DNA from: Diabrotica undecimpunctata
Taxonomy: Eukaryota; Arthropoda; Insecta; Coleoptera; Chrysomelidae
NCBI RefSeq assembly: GCF_040954645.1
Contig: NC_092811.1
Span: 83,895,063-83,959,062, forward strand
Length of the DNA: 64,000 nt
Direction of reading: 5' to 3'
In this document: piece after piece, positions 56,701-64,000 of the stretch
Layout: the number at the start of each line of letters is the position of its first letter
Position numbering within the stretch: the first letter of the stretch is position 1
Notes under the pieces: model-generated
What the model saw: the letters and a program-made list of their open reading frames with translations, nothing else
The model's database searches: none
Told to the model about the DNA's origin: nothing
Position numbers and translations under genes: made by a program

Positions 56701-58130
56701 AGAAGAATTTCCTTGTATAATAAGTATATTTTTTAATGCTATCTATGCGTATAATGCTTAATATTTTCATATGACTTCCTCGCCCTTTGTAGACGGTCTT
56801 AGCTTGTCGCCATTTTTAATAAAAATAACTTTTTTTATTTAAAATTACTTTTTAAAAACTTTGATCAATTTTTGATAAAACATAGCATCATAAGGTTTTT
56901 AATCTGAGATTCACAAAGAGATAATTATTTGTATTTTACTACTTATTAATTACTTTTTGATGTTTATTCTACATTTAAAAACTTCCTGTTATCTGTCTTA
57001 TCGATTGGCACATAATTGTTTTTCACCTATAAATAATCGTATACATCAAACTATACTAGACCCATTGGTCGATTTATTTTACGAAATGTAAAACAAAGAT
57101 ATTTTCTGTTTCTGTTTTAGCATTACCAATCAGATTGTTCAAATAGTTCTAGTATGTACATATTTGTATACCATATATAAAAATGTATATATCTTATACA
57201 TTATTCCTCAGTATAAAACATATTTCTTGTAGGCTATAGTTGTCTATAGAATCATTTAACGCTCTTATTAATACAAATAGAAAATTTATTGCGTTTTTAC
57301 TATAACAAAACTTATCGCAGCTAAGGAAACTGAGTACCTTATTAGTTAATATGTTTGAAATATTATTAGGCAACAAATCTACAACTAATATTTTTATACT
57401 CCAATCTTTATCCTATAAAAAAATGTTTTTATAAATATATTATAGTACAATGACGTTAGGAAATTGAACAATATGACATTAAAAATACTACAGCAAAAAA
57501 GTGTGGCATTAAAGAACAAATATTTACTATTTCGCCATAAAACAATATCATGTTTTTAAAATACGTACCGTTTTGAAATCAAAAATAAACACCCACAGTT
57601 TTCTTTCGTTCTTTTTTCTTCTTCCAGCTCTAAATTGCAATTCAACCTCAAATACTGCCGATCATGTGATGCTCTTGTTAGGTTCTTGTTGCAGGATAAA
57701 AATATTAGCTTCCTCCAAAAGTGCAGCTACTACTTTAATTTGTAAATAATTAAAGAATTTTCAGCTAAATCCTTCTTTTTTCACATATTATAATACAAGT
57801 CTAATTCATATCACGCAACTCATAAAACTGCATAAAATATATTGCATTTTTTTCTAAATCTTTAGAAGTCACTTTTAGAATTTTTGGAGGGTAAAGAAGG
57901 TGTATTTTCGTGGGAAAATCTAACATTCAATGTTACAATTAAGAAGTTAAAATAAGGGATAATCAACGACCGTCTCCAATATTCCATCGCAGTCTTAGAT
58001 GGTGAAATACTATTTCATATTCAATTTTTGAGCAATTTGTGGAACTGCTTACTCAATCCCGACTCACCGCGATATCATACGATTTTTTAAGTAATTTATC
58101 ATTATTCATTTATTAAACATGTTGAATCTT
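56701..58130. other. AT-rich, no features seen
   Basis: No coding region, RNA gene or repeat structure that I can support. Confidence 0.5.
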
Positions 58131-58199
58131 CTTTGATGATATCAAGGATGTGCAAACAAACATGTTTCCTCACTATAATCAAATCCATTTTTATACTTT

Positions 58200-60010
58200 A
58201 TAAAAGGTTTATTAGTAAAAACTTTTTAAATACTAAACCTTCCTTTGACCTTTCGTCGGACCATTCTCCCATATTTATTGATGTGATGCAACATGTATAT
58301 AATACAAATAAATACCCCACGTTTTCAAATCATAAAACAAGTTAGAGTCTGTTCAGAGTTAATATTCAAAATGCAATTAATTTAAATCTTATTCTTGAAA
58401 CAAATGAAAATATTAAGGAAGCAGTCCTCCACCTTACATCAATCATTTAAGAGGCACCTTGGGGAGTAGCTCCAGATCTAACTCAGAGTAATAACTCTGC
58501 ACCATATCCACATCATATAGAAATCTTAATCAACGAAAAGAAAAAACTAAGAAAACAGTGGCAAACTTCCAGATCTCCTGAGAACAAAACTTAACTGAAT
58601 AGGGCTACTCGTTTGCTTTAAAGAGAACTATACAAATACAACGATCAAGACATAAATGAATTTCTTGAAAGTCTCACTGCGACGAATGACACAAATTACT
58701 CTATTTGGAAACTCTCTAAGAAACTAAACTTCAGATTAAACATGATGGTCCCATGTTCTATTAAAAATAAAGATGGTGATTGACAACCTCACTCCAGACC
58801 TATCTCAATGACAGAAGAAGAATTCATTCACAAGAACTTCGATGCACTTTATCAGATGTCACCTCTATAGAAAATATCAAAATGAATAAAATAAAAGATT
58901 TATTTATACATCTCAATATTAAAAAAGCTCCAGGGTATGATTTAATATCGGGAAAAATCTGCAAAAATTTACCTAAAAGAGTATTTAGGTTGATTATGTA
59001 CATATTTAACGCTTTAATAAAGTTAGGCTATTTTTCGTTTCAATGGAAAATGGCACAAATCATTCTAATACCGAAACCAAATAAAGATCCACACGAACTA
59101 TCATCCTATCGTCCAATCAGTTTGCTTCCCATTATCTCTAAGATATTTGAAAGGATACTCCTTCAAAGAATGAATTTTATAATCGACAGACAAACGTTAA
59201 CACCAGATTATCAGTTTGGATTCAGGCAACAACATGGAACAATGGAGCAGGTACATAGTGTTGCCAAAGTAGCAAGAGATACAATTGAAAAGCAAGAATA
59301 CTGCACTGCAGCATTTTGGATGTCTCACAAACATTTGATAAAGTATGGCATAAGGGGCTGCTATCTAAAATAAAAACTCACTTTCCTCATTTTCTGTATG
59401 CACTTCTGAGATCCTATCTTGCCAATCGATATTTCCAGGTCAGATACAATGAAGCAATATCAAACATATCTCCAATTCTATCGGGAGTACCTCAGGGTAG
59501 TATATTGGGACCAACTTTACACTTACTCTATACGGCAGATATTCCCACAAGAGTAAACAGCACAATTACTACATATGCACCGTGGTATGTGCCCAATTAT
59601 GTTATACATCGAGGCCTTCAGATTCAAAACATTAAAGACACCCTTGTCGCACTCAGTGGCACAATTATAAACTACCGAACCATCCAAATACGCTTGCCCA
59701 AGACCTACTTAAGCGACCAAAGAGAGGAAGACTAAAACGCCGTGATCCCTTAGACCTGTAAATACATAAACGTATGCTCTATCACTTTATACCCAACTGT
59801 GTGTGTATTTTAACTATTGCTATTTTTTAATATGTTATTATATGTCTTTGTAAGTGTTATTTATATTTCAAATATTTATATTTATTAGAAATTTACCCCA
59901 AAGCATTTTTGTCACAGGGCGGATCTCCTTGGTGTTTATTACGTGATAGACTTATTGATTATATTTTTTTATTTGTAGAAACAGATTACAATAAATAAAG
60001 GATGTAAAAA
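58200..60010 (+). pseudogene. jockey-like LINE copy 2 (same family as 6878-10232)
   Basis: Plus strand: SFDLSSDHSPIFIDV (58240) marks the end of the endonuclease. The linker is broken (58360-58760). RT starts near 58880 (INIKKAPGYDLIS-type; IILIPKPNKDPHELSSYRPI; SLLPIISKIFERILLQRM; DYQFGFRQQHGTMEQVH), shifts frame near 59316, and continues (TFDKVWHKGLLSKI; SGVPQGSILGPTLHLLYTAD). Right before the ADD box a deletion joins TTYA to the C-terminal PWYVPNYVIHRGLQI, removing the catalytic aspartates. The last codons (KRRDPLDL) end at 59759. The 3' UTR ends with AATAAAGG near 60000. Confidence 0.82.
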
Positions 60011-61245
60011 AATAAAAGGTTCATAATGAGTTTTAAAGTAGCAGAATATTATACAATTATGAATAAACCTAAGATGAAAATCGGTTTAGTGACTGCACGT
60101 TGAAATTGATAAGCTACTTTTTTTGTAGCATAGTTTCCTTTCACCTAGAAATGTTTTAATGAATTAACGATTTTATGGAAGCTATCTGAAAAGTTTCTTA
60201 TGCACATGTCTTCATCAGAACATCTGATTTCACACTATCTTGACAGATTAGAAACCAAATTCCTGCTTGTTGGCGACTCAGCACCACCTTCTTTCTCAAC
60301 CATCATAAAACATCCATCCAATTCAAATCATACAAAATCATCAATATTTTGTTTTCCAGTGATATCTACTATTTAATCATCCAATACAGCGTAAGCTTTT
60401 ATTTTTTACAGTCTTCGATCATTTTCTACTTGACAACTTCATCACCTTCATCGTCTCAAATTGAATTTTGGTGAAGTGTATACTGCTTTCTTTCGACATC
60501 TATTCAGGTGACTCTTTAGCTCTTATCACCACTATAAATTCTTTACCACTTAAATTTAAAAGGTCAAAGAAAAGCCCCTCATCTCCGTTTTTTCCTCTAT
60601 GCACCAAATCATGAGTGTTCCACAAAATATGGTACATATGGTATTTGTTTATTTTTTTTTCAATCATTTTTTGGTCACGACTTTGTAACTTTGTACATCA
60701 ACTGGAATATTTTTAAGACTCACTTTTGTAGTAGCTACTAAAGTTTTGTGATGGTGACTGTGTAGTGTTTTCTTTAATCTTCATGGATATCTTTAAAGTT
60801 TATGTACACCTTACCATGAATTATCCCAATACTACTTTAAATGTAGTACTACTAGGAGGAAAAAGGACACCTACATACTAATCAGACCTTTCAAACGACT
60901 TGAGTCTACCAACCATGTAGTATATTTATTTTACTAGAAGCGGTTAACTTTTGTTTTTAAAATGGCCGAATTTCTGGCATCAGATCTAAAATCGTAAGTT
61001 GATGGTGAGACCTAGGGATTTGTAGGCATTTTCTTCTTTCTTTATGGTGGTAACTTAATAGAATGACCAATATTATTTTCATGGTAGCCATCGTTTTCTT
61101 TAGTAATTTTAGAGACCACAGGACAGCCATGTCTAGAGGTAAAGAATTAATGGACTCTTGTTCCATAAAAGACACACAATCCAGTGTGTCTATCCAGTGG
61201 TCCGGTTAGTTTACACTATCACTGGTGTGTACACCATAAAGCTAT
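60011..61245. other. unassigned, possible old transposase on minus strand
   Basis: Minus-strand pieces such as KAYAVLDD (near 60390), FCGTLMIWCIEE and GLFFDLLNLSGKEFIVVIRA (near 60560) and LLKKTMATM (near 61090) hint at a decayed transposase or host-derived ORF, but no family signature is clear. Confidence 0.35.
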
Positions 61246-61249
61246 CGAT

Positions 61250-62240
61250 CGGTTGTTAAGGCAGTCTCCCCCATTCCTCAATCAAAGAAATTCTTACTTC
61301 CTCTCCGTTTTGAATAGCAGAAACCCGTGCCCTAAGTTTTCTGCCTAGCATTTCCCACACATGCTCTATCAGGTTTAGGTTTGGCGAACACGTTGGCCAA
61401 TTCAATGTTGTTATACCCAATTATAATAAGAAGTCTCTTACACAGCATGCAACGTGTGGGCGCGTATTATCCTGCATTAGAATAAAATGTTCTTTAATTT
61501 GTGGTGAAAAAGGTACCACATGGTCTTGGAAAGTATCTCTAATGTACCTATCTGCTGTTATTGCTTCACCATCAATCACCATTAACTCTGATCGTGCCCA
61601 TAAACGTATACCACCTCCCACACCACAATTGAACCTCGACCAAAAGCTACGGTCGTAGTAAAATTGAAAAGAGCGTTTTGTTCTCCTTGGCGTCGATATA
61701 AGCTTTTTCTACCGTCAATGTAATTAACACAGAAATGGAACGGCTCTCGTCCGTAAATAGAATTTGACTCCATTGGTAATTTTGATGCTCTGGACCAAAT
61801 TGTAGTCGCGCTACACGATGGTGATTCTGAAGTCTGGGTGCTTTTTTTGGCACATATGATTTGGTTTCTTTAAGTCTCCTTCTTATTGTGCGCTCACTTA
61901 TTGTGGTTCCACGAACGTTTTCCATCAGGTTTTTGGTTTGAACTGCCGTTTGGCATCTATTTCGTAATGCTTGAAACGTTATAAACCGATCATCTACTGC
62001 CATCGTTAAATGTTTTTTCCATTGCCCCCTTCTTCTTACATACTCACCGGTTTGTCTCCAACGACTTACATAATGGTGGGTGGTTGATGGTGATTTACCA
62101 AAAATTGCAGCATCTTCCTTGCACGTTCGACCATTTTCGATTGTTGTTACCCCCCTAGCAATATCAGTCGGTCTTAAGTCACCAATTTTTAGTTGTTCTT
62201 TGCAATAAGAATACCACTGATTAAAACAAAACAAAAAAAA
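61250..62240 (-). pseudogene. Tc1-like transposase relic
   Basis: Right to left: helix-turn-helix region (SPSTTHHYVSRWRQTGEYVR, followed by RRRGQ) at 62110-62030; TISERTIRRRLKETKSYVPK at 61900-61840; RLQFGPEHQNYQWSQILFTD then ESR at 61810-61740 (first catalytic Asp); GRGSIVVWEVVYVYG; FILMQDNTRPHVACCVRDFL at 61500-61420 (second Asp); and WPTCSPNLNLIEHVWEMLGR at 61400-61345 (third acidic block, IEH in place of the usual D/E-PIE). Frameshifts at about 61770, 61620 and 61420 inactivate it. Its terminal inverted repeats and TA duplication were not pinned down. Confidence 0.85.
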
Positions 62241-62768
62241 TCACTCCAACAAACTTAAACAAATTAACTTATCAATTAAATACAAGTTGGTACTTGTTAA
62301 AACAGATAATACAACTTTAATATGTAAAATAAAACACAAATAAATAAATTAATTTGACACTTTGACTGAACTTTATTTTGGATTTGAACTTTATTTTGGT
62401 GAGGAGTACTCAAAACTATCTAAATATAGTCTATAAAATAGAAATATAAAGAAATACATTTTATTAATAACTTGTTCCTTTAAATTTGTCGGTGTATGTA
62501 TATAGTGGAAGAAAAATTTGAACCAGATTGGCCTCGTAAACCTCGTAAAAAGAATAATAAGCCAAGTGAAGCCAATAGGAAAAATAAAAGGCAATTTACC
62601 CGCAATATTATTGATCAGGAACATATCTCATTTAGTACATTTGCTGGATAAATATGCATTATATACACAGATTAAGAATGGCTCTCAGTAAAACTAAATA
62701 AATTATAATTTTTATCAATTAATCATTAAAAAAAACGGGTGTGGCAGTCCAGTGGGACTGCCGGTGGA
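62241..62768. other. AT-rich, no gene seen
   Basis: Contains TTATTTTGG-type direct repeats near 62370-62400; nothing else supported. Confidence 0.45.
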
Positions 62769-63651
62769 AGTTACACTTCTATACACGCATTCGCCGTTAC
62801 AAATTTATTTGGGAGTCAATATGCACAATCATTACATATGTAATTCTATAGGTAAGACATAGCAGAAAGAGAAACATAATTAATAACAACTTACTAACAA
62901 TGAAGGATTGAATCAATATTTTGATGAAAATGTATATTTTTATTTTCATATATGTTTGAAAGGAGTTGAATGCAAAAAATTTTTTACACATGCTCTGCAG
63001 TAAAATTCAGTGTTTATTTTGTTATTAATATAATAATACAATACAAATTAAACTGCAATATTCATAAGTATTTAAAAATGACAATAATATACATAAAAAA
63101 ATACACTACAATACAGTGCAACATAATTCCATATAATAATACAATACAAATTAAAATGCAATATCCATAAGTAAAAATGACAATAATGTAATAATATTAA
63201 TAAAAAAGTCCTCCCCGACTGGGAATCGAACCCCGGTCTCCCGCGTGACAGGCGGGGATACTGACTACTATACTACCGAGGACATGACACAAATGTATTT
63301 CAAAATTGACAGTTCTGGATCATACAGTGATTTATTGAGATTTATTATTTTGAAATACAAAAGAATAATATAATTATGAACATTTAATAAATAATACAAA
63401 ACATATCACATAAATAATAATATTAATAAATATTTTATTATATGTATAATATTATATGTATATATATCTTTATATAATATATATAATATTAAATTGTATA
63501 TACAAAAGGAACATTTTTATATTCGAGAGAGGAAGAGAGAGAAAATATATCTTCTGTCTCTCTCTTACTCATTATCTTACATATGTAATGATTTCACAGA
63601 TTCACTCCCATACAAATTTCCAACGTGGAGCGCGCGTATAGAAGTATAACT
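62769..63651. mobile_element. fold-back repeat (about 110-bp inverted arms)
   Basis: The left arm (62770-62885) and right arm (63537-63650) are inverted repeats sharing TACACTTCTATAC/TATACTTCTATAC, TGGGAGT, and a perfect AATCATTACATATGTAA block. The centre holds two related tandem AT-rich segments (about 63027-63095 and 63133-63185) and the tRNA-Asp-like gene. No coding. No target duplication confirmed. Confidence 0.68.
63211..63282 (-). tRNA. tRNA-Asp(GTC), possibly degenerate
   Basis: 72 nt on the minus strand, starting TCCTCGGTAGTATAGTAGTC, with anticodon GTC at 63249-63247 in a normal CCTGTCACG loop. The acceptor arm TCCTCGG pairs with TCGGGGA (one G-U at the last pair), and G is the discriminator. 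The T arm reads CGGGG-TTCGATT-CCCAG, giving one G-A mismatch in the stem where CCCCG would be expected. A minus-strand T6 (63208-63203) four bases downstream can act as a Pol III terminator. It is either a functional slightly variant gene or a tRNA-derived repeat, given its place inside a fold-back element. Confidence 0.85.
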
Positions 63652-64000
63652 TCAAAAAGGTGAAAGAGAACCACGCAGAAGAATAACATCTTTGCTAAAA
63701 AACTGTAACGAACCATAATATTTAATAATTAAACAAGCAAGGTAATCTCATTACATCTGGTGGAGAGGATAAATTTATTACCAAACTTGCCACATTTTAG
63801 AGAGGTGTAGTTAAACACCTAATTGCTTCAAAATATTTATTAAGGACCACTGAAGCAATAAAACATTTAAGACGAACTTTTCCTTCGATTTATTTGTAGT
63901 GAACTTAAGGGCTGATTCTACATTGATAATTATCGCAATTCTAATAATAATAAAAAGAGTTACAAATAGCATTAGCTTTACAGTGCTAGGCTACAGTGAC
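63652..64000. other. no features seen
   Basis: AT-rich end of the window; no gene or repeat recognised. Confidence 0.5.

Larger units (their letters stand above)
27427..64000 (+). other. PMCA intron, at least 36.5 kb (inferred)
   Basis: Starts with GTAAGT. No PMCA tail exon is recognisable from here to the end of the window, and everything identifiable is mobile-element sequence or a tRNA-like gene. That the intron extends beyond 64000 is inference. Confidence 0.55.

Noticed and set aside
27427..64000. A PMCA C-terminal exon in the right half of the window
   Set aside because: I looked for the W-G-R-G type continuation and a calmodulin-binding-like tail next to an acceptor in phase 2 and found none.

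Overview
This is an AT-rich, intron-dominated stretch of an animal nuclear genome, almost certainly an insect. The transposon content (R1, jockey, RTE and CR1-like LINEs, an errantivirus, Bel-Pao, piggyBac, Harbinger, Tigger, Tc1, hAT) suggests a large, repeat-rich insect genome. A beetle is my guess; nothing in the window proves the order.

The only host protein gene I can support is a plus-strand plasma-membrane Ca2+-ATPase (PMCA). Five consecutive exons lie at 6562-6756, 12766-12972, 13047-13245, 13307-13518 and 27275-27426, all with GT-AG boundaries and compatible phases. They encode the hinge end of the P-domain and most of the C-terminal membrane domain. No later PMCA exon is recognisable in the remaining 36.5 kb, so nearly the whole window is probably PMCA intron filled with mobile elements.

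Region by region. 1-6.5 kb: a DDE transposase relic, a CR1-like LINE split by a Harbinger deletion derivative, a jockey relic and a hammerhead-like repeat. 6.8-12.6 kb: a 5'-truncated jockey with target duplications and an R1 relic, inside one PMCA intron. 13.5-17.7 kb: a MITE candidate, an RTE relic, a jockey-like relic and a 46-bp perfect palindrome. 17.8-26.4 kb: a complete, very young errantivirus with near-identical LTRs, intact gag, pol and env, a canonical -1 frameshift site, and splice sites that would supply the env start. 27.7-30.3 kb: an RTE with target duplications. 30.5-37.2 kb: a hAT relic and a piggyBac that was itself invaded by a 2.8-kb terminal-inverted-repeat element carrying a cysteine-rich ORF. 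39.1-45.6 kb: a young non-autonomous Bel-Pao element on the minus strand, with a fused gag/integrase-region ORF and a 5' leader packed with tandem RNA-hairpin modules. 46.0-48.3 kb: a second piggyBac. 48.3-62.2 kb: a mosaic of broken RTE, R1, jockey, Tigger and Tc1 copies. 62.8-63.7 kb: a fold-back repeat enclosing a minus-strand tRNA-Asp(GTC)-like gene.

The most interesting items are the hairpin array in the Bel-Pao leader, which shows apparent compensatory changes, and the complete expression logic of the errantivirus. The nested piggyBac structures and the tRNA inside a fold-back repeat come next. All family names rest on reading motifs by eye; no database search was run.
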